DNA from: Kangiella sp.
GTDB lineage: Bacteria; Pseudomonadota; Gammaproteobacteria; Enterobacterales; Kangiellaceae
Assembly: GCF_014762745.1 (NCBI RefSeq)
Contig: NZ_JABURJ010000112.1
Span: forward strand, 1-64,000
DNA: 64,000 nucleotides
Reading direction: 5' to 3'
The translations under genes and the position numbers were made by a program. This document shows positions 24,373-33,602 of the stretch, piece after piece (the first letter of the stretch is position 1; each line of letters begins with the position of its first letter). Below the pieces are notes generated by a model. That model had not been told where the DNA came from. It searched no databases and saw only the letters and a program-made list of their open reading frames with translations.

Positions 24373-24421
24373 CGATTAGAATATAGTTAATGTTTAGCTT
24401 ATTCCTGTGATAGGAGATGGT

Positions 24422-25327
24422 ATGAAATACTTCTTAATTCCTGTTTGTGCTTTGGCAGTAAGTCAGGCTCTGTCTGCAGCTCAAAACTCAGATGGCGAAT
24501 TTACTGTCGCTGTTGAAGCCGGTCTGGAAAGCGACTCGCAACTTACCGTTGAAGAAATCGACCAATATGAGGCTACTAGCGACATTGCAAGGCATTTACA
24601 GCTTGAAGCTGAGGGTGACTGGCAGGCTGGTTCCAACTTCAACATTAAAGCCGGTTACAATTATATGAGTAAGTCCTATCAAGATAATCCAGACTTTGAC
24701 CTGGATATTGGACGATTGTACGGTGATGTTTCTTATGACTTCACAGAAGTTACTTTAGGAACAAATCATCACTCTATCGATGCCAAACTGGCTGGTGATA
24801 GCTTTCTTGATATGAGTCGCACTGGTTTCTACGCTGGCCGCTTATTTGCTAACAGCTTCTATGTTCGCGCTGAGCTGCTTGATATTGAAAAAACGTTTAA
24901 TACTTTAAGTGATCGTGATGCCAATGCCGATGTGATTGCGCTTGACGCCTACTATTTTTTCAACCAAGGCTTGAGCTTTATAGCTTTCGGGCTGGAGAAC
25001 GAGGAAGAAACAGCACAAGTTAATTACTACAGTTATGATGCTGATAATTATCGTGCGACCTATTCCAACGAGTTTAATTGGCTCAGCAAACGCAATCAGT
25101 TAAAACTTAACTGGCGTTACTATCAGCGTGACTATCAGGGCATCTATCCTGATATTGAAGAAAGTCGTGAAGATACCAGAAATAGCTTTAGCCTGACCTG
25201 GGATCTGTTCTTTAATGACTCATTATCCTTGATAACCCATCTGGAACAAACTTATTCAGAATCTAACTTACCCTCTGCAGATTATGATGCTACGCAAATT
25301 AGCTTAATCCTGAGAGCTGAGTTCTAA
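24422..25327 (+). CDS. Putative outer-membrane beta-barrel (porin-like)
   Basis: A 301-residue protein with a signal peptide (cleavage near SLSA/AQ) and alternating aromatic/hydrophobic beta-strand patterns throughout, such as FNIKAGYNYMSKSYQ, LYGDVSYDFTEVTLGTNHH and LKLNWRYYQRDYQG. It ends in phenylalanine (LILRAEF), the usual signal for Bam-dependent outer-membrane insertion. Probably a barrel of 14 or so strands. Substrate and specificity are not evident. AGGAG precedes the ATG at 24422. Its neighbour is the secreted repeat protein, but a terminator separates them. Confidence 0.8.
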   Translation: MKYFLIPVCALAVSQALSAAQNSDGEFTVAVEAGLESDSQLTVEEIDQYEATSDIARHLQLEAEGDWQAGSNFNIKAGYNYMSKSYQDNPDFDLDIGRLYGDVSYDFTEVTLGTNHHSIDAKLAGDSFLDMSRTGFYAGRLFANSFYVRAELLDIEKTFNTLSDRDANADVIALDAYYFFNQGLSFIAFGLENEEETAQVNYYSYDADNYRATYSNEFNWLSKRNQLKLNWRYYQRDYQGIYPDIEESREDTRNSFSLTWDLFFNDSLSLITHLEQTYSESNLPSADYDATQISLILRAEF

Positions 25328-25389
25328 GTTAGCTATTCGTTTACCAGAGTCCATTGCTCAGCAGGGATGCCGAGCAAACTTTGTTCCCT

Positions 25390-26754
25390 TTATGGATGCA
25401 ATAATCCATTGCCAAAAACCTTATCTTTCCCGGCTCTTCCTAAATCTATTACTTGCTTGTTTAGCTCAGTAACTACATTTTCTTTTTCTGATAATCCGTT
25501 GGCATAACAGGCAACAAAAGAGCTGATCACGGGCGCAGCAATTGATGTGCCACTTTCTCGGCCCAACTGATTGCTCGCTCGCGCAGTTAATACCGATACA
25601 CCAAGTGCTGCAAAGTCAACATAATCGCCCTGGTTTGCCCAGCGATAAATTTGCTGCTTTTTATCAACAGCGGTTGCGCCAATAACTTCCGGATACGCTG
25701 CTGGATACAGCGGTTGTGATGCTGGACCTTCATTGCCAACGGCAGCAACAATCATGGTTCCTTTATCACCGGTTCTTTCAATTGCCTGTTGCAATATTGG
25801 GTTCTCCGGCCCAGTTAAACTCATATTGATTACAGAAACATTGTTTAACACCAGCCAATCCAGCGCCTGCACCAGATTAATCAGGGCTGCGCCCTGTGAG
25901 TATTCATTTCTTGGATAAAAAACCGATGCCGCATACAGCGTCGCATTAGGCAGTAACGGAACCAGTTCATCATGCTGACCAATCAGCAATCCTGCTACCG
26001 CAGTGCCGTGCGCCGTTGGTACGCTAATATCCTCACTCATAAAATTTTTTGCTTGAATGGAAGCTTTACTAAATGCCTGGTGGCTCTCTTCTACTCCAGT
26101 ATCAATCAAGCCTACTTTGACACTCTTGCCACAGACCGCTTTTTGTATCTTTAATCCTTCTTCTTGTACAACCAATTGTTCGCCAGCAGGATCACTGTTG
26201 GCCTCATAGATATGATTTCTTCCCAATTGTTTTATCCATTCGGCAGGTAAGTGTTTTTTCAGTACAGAAAGTGAATCAAACTCATTCGGCACACGGAACT
26301 GTACTAGAGCCATATCCAGGCTTTGCAGTTCGGTTTTTTTTATGATGACAGCATTTACTTTATTCAGTTGATCGATATCCTGATTATCCAACATCAATAA
26401 CCATTGATTGGCCACCGCGCGCCAGCCGTCCTCTACTTCTTTTTCAATCAGCACTGTCTGACCAGCTTTGTCCATTATTGGTAGCTCTTTGGGCAAATTT
26501 TGCAGAGGGTCAAGTGTTTTCAAAGCAGCGACATCCAGTTCTTTTAATCGCTGCTGAACATCTTCCAGAGCTTGCTCCGGCATTTGCATCTCAATCGGAG
26601 GTTGCTTGATATCAATAGAATCTATTGGAATATTACGCATATCAGGAATTCTATCCTCAATATTGCGGATAGCTTTATTAATTCTCTGATCGGCAGCCTG
26701 TGCTGCTATACAGCCAAGCAGGACCAATAGGACAGCTAACTTCATATAATTCAT
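25390..26754 (-). CDS. S8 family (subtilisin-like) serine peptidase, secreted
   Basis: A 454-residue secreted protease counting from the ATG at 26754. The signal region is LAVLLVLLGCIAAQA. About 190 residues of N-terminal region, with heptad-like helices and a probable inhibitor-like propeptide, precede the catalytic domain. The triad is Asp218 (GLIDTGVEE), His249 (HGTAVAG) and Ser403 (SGTSIAAP), and the oxyanion Asn is near 341 (AAVGNEGP). Length and motifs indicate an active enzyme. It is divergent from an ECF sigma factor operon whose start is about 220 bases away, an arrangement that suggests control by that sigma factor. Confidence 0.9.
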   Translation of the reverse strand: MNYMKLAVLLVLLGCIAAQAADQRINKAIRNIEDRIPDMRNIPIDSIDIKQPPIEMQMPEQALEDVQQRLKELDVAALKTLDPLQNLPKELPIMDKAGQTVLIEKEVEDGWRAVANQWLLMLDNQDIDQLNKVNAVIIKKTELQSLDMALVQFRVPNEFDSLSVLKKHLPAEWIKQLGRNHIYEANSDPAGEQLVVQEEGLKIQKAVCGKSVKVGLIDTGVEESHQAFSKASIQAKNFMSEDISVPTAHGTAVAGLLIGQHDELVPLLPNATLYAASVFYPRNEYSQGAALINLVQALDWLVLNNVSVINMSLTGPENPILQQAIERTGDKGTMIVAAVGNEGPASQPLYPAAYPEVIGATAVDKKQQIYRWANQGDYVDFAALGVSVLTARASNQLGRESGTSIAAPVISSFVACYANGLSEKENVVTELNKQVIDLGRAGKDKVFGNGLLHP

Positions 26755-26973
26755 GCAAGGGTCACCAATAGTTTCTTCATTGTATACAATCTCTATAGAA
26801 TTGACGTTTGAAGAGTGCAAAAAATTCCCACTTTGATGGAATAATTCATGCTTTTAATCCGTCTTCATAGTAAATGAGCCACTTATTAGTTTTTAATAGG
26901 TAAAAACCCTCATTGATTCTGGTGCTATTTTTTTGTTCACTGAAATCAAAGAGTTATTATTCGGAGCATACTC

Positions 26974-27465
26974 ATGAGGCAAAAGCTGGAACCTATTATC
27001 CCAATGATTAGGCGTTTTGCCTATTCCTTGACAGGTAATCAACATGACGCTGATGATTTATTGCAGTCAACCTTAGAGCGCCTTTTAACCAAAGACTTGC
27101 CGCGTGATGTTGATCTGACTAAATGGGCTTTTCGGGTATGTCGTAACCTTTGGATTGATGAATACCGCTCACAAAAAGTTCGTCAGGAAGCAACCCAGAA
27201 ACCTGAGCTGCAACAGCTGGATATTGTTGATGGAGACAAGGTTATGACCAATCAGCTAACTGTACAACAGGTCCAAAGAGCACTTCAACAACTGCCGGAG
27301 GATCAGAAATCCATATTGACGCTGATTGCTGTTGAAGATTTAAGTTACCAAGAAGTTGCCGATCTGCTCAACATTCCAGTTGGAACAGTTATGAGCCGAT
27401 TGTCACGAGCACGCAAGGCGATGGCCAAATGGTTCAACGATCACGATATGAGGATAATCGCATGA
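26974..27465 (+). CDS. ECF-type RNA polymerase sigma factor
   Basis: A 163-residue sigma-70 family protein with only regions 2 and 4. Region 2 spans RRFAYSLTGNQHDADDLLQSTLERLL to WAFRVCRNLWIDEYRSQ. Region 4 is LPEDQKSILTLIAVEDLSYQEVADLLNIPVGTVMSRLSRARKAM, with a clear HTH. It directs RNA polymerase to a small regulon under control of the next gene, which overlaps its stop (ATGA). CGGAG lies eight bases before the ATG. The neighbouring S8 protease is a natural candidate target. Confidence 0.94.
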   Translation: MRQKLEPIIPMIRRFAYSLTGNQHDADDLLQSTLERLLTKDLPRDVDLTKWAFRVCRNLWIDEYRSQKVRQEATQKPELQQLDIVDGDKVMTNQLTVQQVQRALQQLPEDQKSILTLIAVEDLSYQEVADLLNIPVGTVMSRLSRARKAMAKWFNDHDMRIIA

Positions 27466-28193
27466 TACATTTTTCTGATGAACAGCTTTCTGCTTTCCTT
27501 GATTCAGAATTGCCTGAATCTGAGATGGAGGCTATTCGTGATCAATTAGCTGTTGATGATATTCTGACGAACCGGATAGCACAGCTAGCAAGTGTCGATG
27601 CGATTGTGTCATCCACATATCATGCCATTGATGAAAAACCTCTACCTGATTCAGTGCTTCAGCTTCTGGATTCGATTGATAGCCAGCAGCCGACGCCTGC
27701 TGCAAGTGTCACTCCTTTGTCAGCCTGGCAGCGTATTATGTCCGGCCTGAATAATCATGCGCCTTTAGCCACCGCTGCTGCTTTGATTATTGGCCTGACT
27801 ATTGGATTGATGTCGCGCATCAATGATGTTCAGGATTCAGACTACTGGTCAACTATTGCAGCCAGCCTTGATAACAATATCAGTGGTAAGCCAATTACGC
27901 TTGCCGAAGGTTATACCTTATTACCTCGTGTTTCCTTTTCAAATGCCAACGAACAGTTTTGTCGCCAGTTCGTGTTAAACACGCCCAATAACAGCCAACA
28001 CAGTATTGCCTGCCGCAATTCTGACGGGTGGCAACTGGCCGCAACCATATACGACAAACCCATTGAAGCCGGCAGTTATCAAACAGCCAGTAGTGACTCT
28101 GCTATCAACAAGCTGGTTGATACTATGGCAGTCGGTACATTCCTTAACACTGAGCAGGAACAAAAAGCCATTCGCTCAGGTTGGGCTCAATAA
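27462..28193 (+). CDS. Anti-sigma factor, single-pass membrane protein
   Basis: A 243-residue membrane protein. The N-terminal SDEQLSAFLDSELPESEMEAI region is typical of anti-sigma domains that hold an ECF factor, but lacks the zinc-binding His/Cys set. One transmembrane helix is at about residues 104-123 (PLATAAALIIGLTIGLM). The C-terminal part (FCRQFVLNTPNNSQHSIAC...) should lie in the periplasm and has Cys pairs that might sense redox state or folding. It overlaps the sigma gene by four bases. It probably keeps the sigma factor inactive until an envelope signal. Confidence 0.88.
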   Translation: MIHFSDEQLSAFLDSELPESEMEAIRDQLAVDDILTNRIAQLASVDAIVSSTYHAIDEKPLPDSVLQLLDSIDSQQPTPAASVTPLSAWQRIMSGLNNHAPLATAAALIIGLTIGLMSRINDVQDSDYWSTIAASLDNNISGKPITLAEGYTLLPRVSFSNANEQFCRQFVLNTPNNSQHSIACRNSDGWQLAATIYDKPIEAGSYQTASSDSAINKLVDTMAVGTFLNTEQEQKAIRSGWAQ

Positions 28194-28220
28194 TTCATTT
28201 ACTTTTTTCGGAGGTTATGT

Positions 28221-28733
28221 ATGAAACACTTAATTTCGCTACTAACCATCACACTATTTCTGACGGCCTGTACTTCAAGGCCTGTCTATAGTCCTTCCAC
28301 TGGCAATGGCTTTGGTTACAGTCACACACAGCTGGATGGCAACAGTTATCGCGTGCACTTTAAAATGCGTGGTGATGACAGTCAGCAGGCGATGGACTAT
28401 GCCATGCGTCGCGCCGCACAACTGACTCTGGAAAAAGGTTATGACTGGTTTGTAATCAATGACCAGCAAACCTTAACCCATACCCGTGAAAAGGCAGATC
28501 CCAGTATCACTCACAGCCAGACTATGGTAGTAACTCGAGATTGCGGCCTGATTGGCTGTAAAACTCGCAGCTACCCGGTTCATCAAACCAGTTTTGGCAC
28601 TCAGTTAGATTCTAATCAAAGCATGGTCGAAAGTATTCTTGCCATTCGCATGGGTAAGGGCGTCCGTCCCAATTCAGACAATAGCTATGATGCACTTGAA
28701 GTGCATGAGTCTATACTTAATCAGGACTCCTAA
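28221..28733 (+). CDS. CC0125/CC1285-family lipoprotein
   Basis: A 170-residue lipoprotein (FLTAC, Cys17) of the CC0125/CC1285 type, seen from STGNGFGYSHTQLDGNSYRV and the RRAAQLTLEKGYDWFVI helix-strand segment. The fold is thought to be a small alpha/beta domain facing the periplasm, with no known function. It starts 28 bases after the anti-sigma gene and is very likely in the same operon, so it may be part of the sensing path or a target of it. GGAGG lies just before the ATG. Confidence 0.85.
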   Translation: MKHLISLLTITLFLTACTSRPVYSPSTGNGFGYSHTQLDGNSYRVHFKMRGDDSQQAMDYAMRRAAQLTLEKGYDWFVINDQQTLTHTREKADPSITHSQTMVVTRDCGLIGCKTRSYPVHQTSFGTQLDSNQSMVESILAIRMGKGVRPNSDNSYDALEVHESILNQDS

Positions 28734-28876
28734 TTAGATTCACTTGCGGCACCCCTCGTAAAGCACTGGCTAGATTGGTCTAGCCAGTCGCTTTATGTCG
28801 AGTCGTTACTTGCTTATATGTAACTCCCTGTCTATATTAGTTTCTTTGCATATTTTTTCAGACAATTACTCCTATA

Positions 28877-30340
28877 ATGAGCCTAACCGAACATTTTGCG
28901 CCTTTCCGTCAGGGAATTATTGGCGAGAACCACCGTTATGATACTGCGCCAAATGGCGATTCCATTTTATACGCCGACTGGACTGCCAGTGGTCGTCTGT
29001 ATCGTCCAATTGAAGACTTTATTATCAATACCTTAGGGCCTTATGTAGCCAACACTCATACTGAAACGACGCTCACCGGCACCACCATGACCAATGCCTA
29101 TCATGATGCGCAGCAAATTATTAAGCGTCATGTTAACGCTGATGAGAATGATGTGTTAATTGCTGCAGGTTCAGGTATGACACTGGTGATTAACAAGTTC
29201 CAGCGCATGTTGGGTTTGCGCGTTCCTGAAAAGTGGCGAGACCGGTTAGATATTCAGGAACATGAAAAGCCATTGGTGCTGGTGACTCACATGGAGCACC
29301 ATTCCAACCAGACCACCTGGCATGAGTGCGAAGTGACTTTAGAGATTATTCGCTCTGATTCGCGTGGTCGCCCTGACTTGGGTCACATGCGCGAACTGCT
29401 TGAAAAGTATCAGGATCGATTGGTTAAGATTGGTTCTTTTACGGCCTGTAGTAATGTTACCGGGATTAAGACGCCCTACCATGAAATGGCGAAAATCATG
29501 CATCAGCATAATGGTCTGTGCTTTGTGGATTTTGCTGCTTCCGCACCTTATGTCGATATTGATATGCACCCTGCCGATCCGGAACACAAGCTGGATGCTA
29601 TTTTTATCTCACCGCACAAGTTTCTAGGCGGCCCCGGCAGTAGCGGTATTCTGATTTTTGATAAAAAACTCTATGATTGCAAAGTGCCGGATCAGCCAGG
29701 CGGCGGTACTGTGTCCTGGACTAACCCCTGGGGTGAGCATCGTTTTTTCGATAATATCGAAGCACGCGAAGATGGCGGAACGCCCGGTTTCCTACAAACC
29801 ATCAAAGCGGCGTTGGCCTTTAAACTTAAAGACGCCATGGGTGTTGATAAAATTCAGCAACGTGAAGCCCATCTCGCCAACATCTTACTAGAGGGTTTCT
29901 CTTCCATTCCTGACGTTCGGATTTTAGAAGGTGAACAGAAGGAGCGACTTTGTATTATATCTTTTTATGTTCTTGGCATTCATCACAACCTTATTGTTCG
30001 CTTATTGAACGATAAGTTCGGTATTCAAACTCGTGGTGGTTGCTCCTGCGCCGGCACTTATGGCCATTTATTGCTAGGCGTCGATCAATTACAAAGCCAT
30101 GAAATCACTAATAAAATTGACCAGGGTGATCTGACTGATAAGCCAGGTTGGGTTCGAGTTTCGTTACATCCAACTAATCATGATGAAGAGGCCCACTTTA
30201 TTGTCGATGCACTCAGGCAAGTGATTGAAAATGCAGAAGCCTGGTCGCAAGATTATGATTTTAATCCAGCTACTGGCGACTTTATCCCAAGTTTTTCCCA
30301 GCCAGCATTAAAATCATTGCGCGACTTTTCACCTTTATAG
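28877..30340 (+). CDS. PLP-dependent class V aminotransferase, cysteine desulfurase-like
   Basis: A 487-residue fold-type I PLP enzyme of the NifS/SufS-related superfamily. The PLP lysine is in ISPHKFLGGPGSSG, cofactor contacts are GSGMTLVINK and HMEHHSNQTTW, and a cysteine-rich active loop is TRGGCSCAGTYGH near the C-terminus. Enzymes of this group take sulfur or selenium from amino acids, or act as C-S lyases. The longer length and ASGRLYRPIEDF start differ from IscS. It lies 45 bases upstream of a sulfur-sensing ArsR-type regulator and a rhodanese, which supports a role in sulfur transfer. Confidence 0.85.
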   Translation: MSLTEHFAPFRQGIIGENHRYDTAPNGDSILYADWTASGRLYRPIEDFIINTLGPYVANTHTETTLTGTTMTNAYHDAQQIIKRHVNADENDVLIAAGSGMTLVINKFQRMLGLRVPEKWRDRLDIQEHEKPLVLVTHMEHHSNQTTWHECEVTLEIIRSDSRGRPDLGHMRELLEKYQDRLVKIGSFTACSNVTGIKTPYHEMAKIMHQHNGLCFVDFAASAPYVDIDMHPADPEHKLDAIFISPHKFLGGPGSSGILIFDKKLYDCKVPDQPGGGTVSWTNPWGEHRFFDNIEAREDGGTPGFLQTIKAALAFKLKDAMGVDKIQQREAHLANILLEGFSSIPDVRILEGEQKERLCIISFYVLGIHHNLIVRLLNDKFGIQTRGGCSCAGTYGHLLLGVDQLQSHEITNKIDQGDLTDKPGWVRVSLHPTNHDEEAHFIVDALRQVIENAEAWSQDYDFNPATGDFIPSFSQPALKSLRDFSPL

Positions 30341-30385
30341 AAAGTGCGAATTGCGCATTGTTATAGATTAAGGCAGAATTTGATA

Positions 30386-30721
30386 ATGAATGAACGACCT
30401 AACTCTAGCACTATGGCATTTACTGATGAGATGCAACAGCACTCTGCCGAAGCTGCAAAGCTTCTAAAAAATATTTCCAACGAACAGCGATTGATGATTC
30501 TCTGTATTTTACTTGAGAAAGAATTATCTGTTGGTGAGTTAAATGAAATGCTTCCCCAACTAAGTCAATCTGCGTTATCACAACACTTGGCCTTGTTGCG
30601 TAAAAGTGATCTGGTGAACACCCGTCGTCATTCACAAACCATCTATTATTCCTTGGCATCGACAGAAGTCGCTCGCATCATTCACCTACTGCATGAAATC
30701 TATTGTCAGGAGACTTGTTAA
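30386..30721 (+). CDS. ArsR-family regulator, BigR/SqrR-like persulfide sensor
   Basis: A 111-residue winged-helix repressor. The recognition helix is SQSALSQHLALLRKSDLV. Cys40, in the alpha-2 segment RLMILCILLEK, and Cys107, in the C-terminal helix (HEIYCQ), sit where the two sensing cysteines of SqrR, BigR and YgaV are found; a third Cys ends the protein. In that family, persulfide forms a polysulfide bridge between them and releases DNA. The start chosen is the ATG at 30386, because an upstream in-frame start lacks support. It overlaps the rhodanese start by one base (TAATG), so sensor and sulfurtransferase are one operon. Confidence 0.88.
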   Translation: MNERPNSSTMAFTDEMQQHSAEAAKLLKNISNEQRLMILCILLEKELSVGELNEMLPQLSQSALSQHLALLRKSDLVNTRRHSQTIYYSLASTEVARIIHLLHEIYCQETC

Positions 30722-31104
30722 TGCAACCTTGTTTACAAAATTACATTGGTACGATTAAGCAAAATATTAAAGAAATTTCCATTGAAGATTTTAAGTGCAC
30801 CGATTGCTCAGATGCTTTGGTGATTGACGTTCGCGAACCAGCTGAACATGCTGATGGAATTATTGAAGGTGCTTTGCCGATTCCTCGAGGCGTTCTTGAA
30901 TTTAAATTATTCAGCCACCCCGAAGTTGAAGGCCTGTCTGAAGAAGAAGTTCTTAATAAACCTGTATATATCTATTGTGCAACAGGTGGCCGTTCCGCAT
31001 GTTGTGCACATGCTCTTGAGCAAATTGGTTTTAAGAATGTGTTTTCGGTTGCTGGTGGAATTAAGCAGTGGGTCGAAAGCGGCGGCAAAATTGTTAAGCC
31101 TTAA
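30721..31104 (+). CDS. Single-domain rhodanese sulfurtransferase
   Basis: A 127-residue cytosolic rhodanese. The catalytic loop is YCATGGRSACCAHAL, with the nucleophile Cys in a six-residue CATGGR loop. VIDVREPAEHADGIIEGAL is the other family signature, and SVAGGIKQWVESGGKIV ends the domain. It moves sulfane sulfur between donors such as persulfides and acceptors such as glutathione or cyanide. AGGAG lies eight bases before the ATG. It follows the persulfide sensor gene with a one-base overlap. The resting Cys-rich helix (SACCAHAL) is slightly unusual. Confidence 0.92.
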   Translation: MQPCLQNYIGTIKQNIKEISIEDFKCTDCSDALVIDVREPAEHADGIIEGALPIPRGVLEFKLFSHPEVEGLSEEEVLNKPVYIYCATGGRSACCAHALEQIGFKNVFSVAGGIKQWVESGGKIVKP

Positions 31105-31135
31105 TATCCATATTTCAGACCATATTAAAAAACAT

Positions 31136-31159
31136 AGGGACAACTCATGAGTTGTCCCT
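31136..31159. terminator. Perfect 24-bp palindrome between convergent operons
   Basis: AGGGACAACTCA and TGAGTTGTCCCT are exact inverse complements. The palindrome lies between the rhodanese stop and the convergent DUF2892 stop, so a bidirectional terminator or protein-binding site is likely. There is no long T-run. Confidence 0.6.
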
Positions 31160-31175
31160 ACATAAACTCTAACTA

Positions 31176-31403
31176 CTAAGATCCTGTTGCAGTCTGTCTT
31201 TCAGTTTTAAAACCCAACTTCTTTATCACCATCATGGCCGGGCAGAATCCTGTGAATGCTGACTGGAATAAATTCGCGCCGACAAAAACCGTTAGCCACA
31301 ACCAATAAGGATGAACATACCAGGTTAGCACTACTGATAATAAAACCATAAAACCGGCGAAAGCCATCAGTACTCTTTCGGCGGTCATTTTTTTCTCTGC
31401 CAT
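31176..31403 (-). CDS. DUF2892 (YgaP-type) inner-membrane protein
   Basis: A 75-residue protein with two transmembrane helices (about residues 8-28 and 32-50), matching DUF2892: ERVLMAFAGFMVLLS, then LWLTVFVGANLFQSAFTGFCPAMMVIKKLGF. The FTGFCP segment is the family hallmark. The same module forms the membrane anchor of YgaP, where it is fused to a rhodanese. Here the rhodanese is encoded separately, on the facing operon. It is probably involved in sulfur handling at the membrane. It is the last gene of the RND/LolA-like/barrel operon, 11 bases after the barrel gene. Confidence 0.9.
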   Translation of the reverse strand: MAEKKMTAERVLMAFAGFMVLLSVVLTWYVHPYWLWLTVFVGANLFQSAFTGFCPAMMVIKKLGFKTERQTATGS

Positions 31404-31414
31404 AGGATTGCCTC

Positions 31415-32734
31415 CTAAAATTGATATCTCACACGCACATAGGCGTTACTTGCATCTTCAAACTGGCCAAAGAAGCTGTGTGCTTCTTGACCATTGAATA
31501 GGTTTGCACCAACCGTAAACAACCATTCATCACTGAAACGGTAATTCATGCTGGGGCGTAAATAACTGTCATCATCACTCGGCGAATAGAATGCAAACAG
31601 TGACCAGACAAACTTATCTTTAGGCGTACGATAGGTGACTCTCGTTGTCACCAGATGACGCTTTTCCTCTCCCTCATATTGCGGGAATGGTGAATTCGCA
31701 ATCAGTTCATCATAATCCTGTGTCCACTCCAGATAATACTGAAGTCCAAGCGTTAATCGCGTCGCCACTTCCGATTCATAACCAGCTAAGAATCGCCATT
31801 GCGAATTTTTAACAAAGGGATCGGTGCCATCAGAATCTTCAGCTGCATCGTGGTAAGCCACCTCAAAATTATAAAGTCCACTTTCAATACTTCCTCGAAC
31901 ACTGGCACCAAAAATATCTTTACGATGAAAGGTTGGTCGAAAATTGTTGGTGATACCAACCGGCTGCTTATCGAATCCTCGATAACCATATAAAGCGTAC
32001 TCGGTGCCTTCCACATTTTTGTATAAACGCAACGCTATTTCGCTGTTACCAAAGTTTTCATCAGGCTCTACCGGATTAATCACATCAAAGCCACCAATAT
32101 TGTCACCTACGATGGGGTTAAATAATGAAAATCGCTCGCCATTAATGTAACGATCTTCTTCAAACACAGGTGTCCAAACCAGATCCACATTCAGTGCATC
32201 AAAATAACTGGTGATTCGTACCGAGTTTGCCGGCGCTTTCAAGTAAGTGTCTTCGCGTCCTGAAAAAAATGACTGCCAATCTTTTGGAAACAGATCATTC
32301 AGGAAAACCAAATCTCCGGTTCCCCAGGTGCTGATTTGACGACCAACTTTAAAATCTGTATTTCCGAACGCAGAAAAGCTCCAGGCTAATTCCCGAATAT
32401 CCAACTCCATATCATCGGTCACACCGTCATACCAGGTATCACCTCGAAAACTGAAATCTACATCTTCACCGTTGTAATCAGCTTCCAGATGTCCGCGTAT
32501 TTCATTCAGGGTTTCTTTATCATCAAATAACGGATCGGTTTGCAACCGACGGCCGTAACCTGCTTCAACAAACCCCGCCCAGGACCAATTGGAAGACTCT
32601 TCTTCATCCCATTCCTCTTCCCACACATCGCCCCATTCATTTTCTTCAGCGGCCATGCTTACGGGCAGTCCATAGGTGGTTATCAAACCACCCAGGATCA
32701 ACCATTTGAATATCCGTGTTTTTACTCGCATCAT
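31415..32734 (-). CDS. Outer-membrane beta-barrel of RND operon (DUF1302-like)
   Basis: A 439-residue protein with a signal peptide (cleavage near MA-AEE), then an acidic EWGDVWEEEWDEEE stretch and barrel strands such as WAGFVEAGYGRRLQ, WSFSAFGNTDFKVGRQ and VRVRYQF at the C-terminus. The FKVGRQISTWGTGD and FLNDLFPKDWQSFF segments resemble DUF1302-type outer-membrane proteins. It is encoded directly after a LolA-like lipoprotein-sorting protein and an RND permease, so it is probably the outer-membrane part of the same export route. Start 32734 follows AAAGGA; an in-frame start at 32773 would overlap the upstream gene. Confidence 0.82.
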   Translation of the reverse strand: MMRVKTRIFKWLILGGLITTYGLPVSMAAEENEWGDVWEEEWDEEESSNWSWAGFVEAGYGRRLQTDPLFDDKETLNEIRGHLEADYNGEDVDFSFRGDTWYDGVTDDMELDIRELAWSFSAFGNTDFKVGRQISTWGTGDLVFLNDLFPKDWQSFFSGREDTYLKAPANSVRITSYFDALNVDLVWTPVFEEDRYINGERFSLFNPIVGDNIGGFDVINPVEPDENFGNSEIALRLYKNVEGTEYALYGYRGFDKQPVGITNNFRPTFHRKDIFGASVRGSIESGLYNFEVAYHDAAEDSDGTDPFVKNSQWRFLAGYESEVATRLTLGLQYYLEWTQDYDELIANSPFPQYEGEEKRHLVTTRVTYRTPKDKFVWSLFAFYSPSDDDSYLRPSMNYRFSDEWLFTVGANLFNGQEAHSFFGQFEDASNAYVRVRYQF

Positions 32735-32748
32735 TTTTCCTTTGCCTG

Positions 32749-33591
32749 CTAGTCTTGACCGGCTTCCAACCATTCGCTTGGCGGATTTCTCAATGAACGT
32801 GAAGTAAATACATCTTCAGGTACACCAATGTTATATACCGGACGACGGAATTCCATGTAGGTAACACTGCCACTTTCCAGATTCGAAATCTTCGATTTCA
32901 TCACCGTTGGAATACCCTGCACTTCTTCAACTTCAGCAACGTCCATCCGACGATAGACTTCACCTTTATCGTTAAAGTATTCCACCGTCATCGGCAAAAA
33001 AGTTTCCTTGTTGATATTCGCAATGTAATAGGCAAACTCAACATTCGCTTTATCCTTCGGTGTGTTTTTGACAATGTAGGCAGTATCCGTTACTTCCATT
33101 AGCTCATGACTATCGAGCGCAGGGTTACGTCCCGATACATCCTCATAAAAGAAATCCGATCCTACAAAGCTGGTACGTTTATCACCTGCCGAGATCCGTT
33201 TTTCCAAATCCAGGCCAGGCAGATACAACCAGCGATCATCATCACGATCCACATGCTTATTCACTAGAAAAACAGTGCCACGCACATCGGATGGACGACT
33301 GAACACCACCAGAAAATTCTGATCGCCTTCATCTTCGATATCTTTTCGCAGAATAACAAACTGTCTTAACTGACGATTACCATCTTTATCGACAATCATC
33401 ATACGCGCATCACTACGGCCATCATCTCCTGCATAGTAGGACACTTTATTTGCCTTACTAATAATTTCTTCAACGCTTAATTCGCTGTCGCTTTCCGCTA
33501 CCTGTAGGCTGGCGGCCATCATTGGCAGGGCGAGACCAGTTACCAATAATGCTAAAACTTTTTGCTTCAAACTTTTGTGTAAGCTTTTCAT
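32749..33591 (-). CDS. Outer-membrane lipoprotein-sorting (LolA-like) protein
   Basis: A 280-residue periplasmic protein with a signal peptide (about 1-27). The body matches the LolA_like family (pfam17131): ARMMIVDKDGNRQLRQFVILRK, FSRPSDVRGTVFLV, DDRWLYLPGLDLEKRIS, TSFVGSDFFYEDV. These proteins have the LolA/LolB half-barrel fold and are found next to MMPL/RND permeases, where they are thought to carry lipid or lipoprotein cargo across the periplasm. AAGGAGG lies six bases before the ATG. It is 11 bases downstream of the RND gene. Confidence 0.9.
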   Translation of the reverse strand: MKSLHKSLKQKVLALLVTGLALPMMAASLQVAESDSELSVEEIISKANKVSYYAGDDGRSDARMMIVDKDGNRQLRQFVILRKDIEDEGDQNFLVVFSRPSDVRGTVFLVNKHVDRDDDRWLYLPGLDLEKRISAGDKRTSFVGSDFFYEDVSGRNPALDSHELMEVTDTAYIVKNTPKDKANVEFAYYIANINKETFLPMTVEYFNDKGEVYRRMDVAEVEEVQGIPTVMKSKISNLESGSVTYMEFRRPVYNIGVPEDVFTSRSLRNPPSEWLEAGQD

Positions 33592-33602
33592 GTAAAGCCT
33601 CC

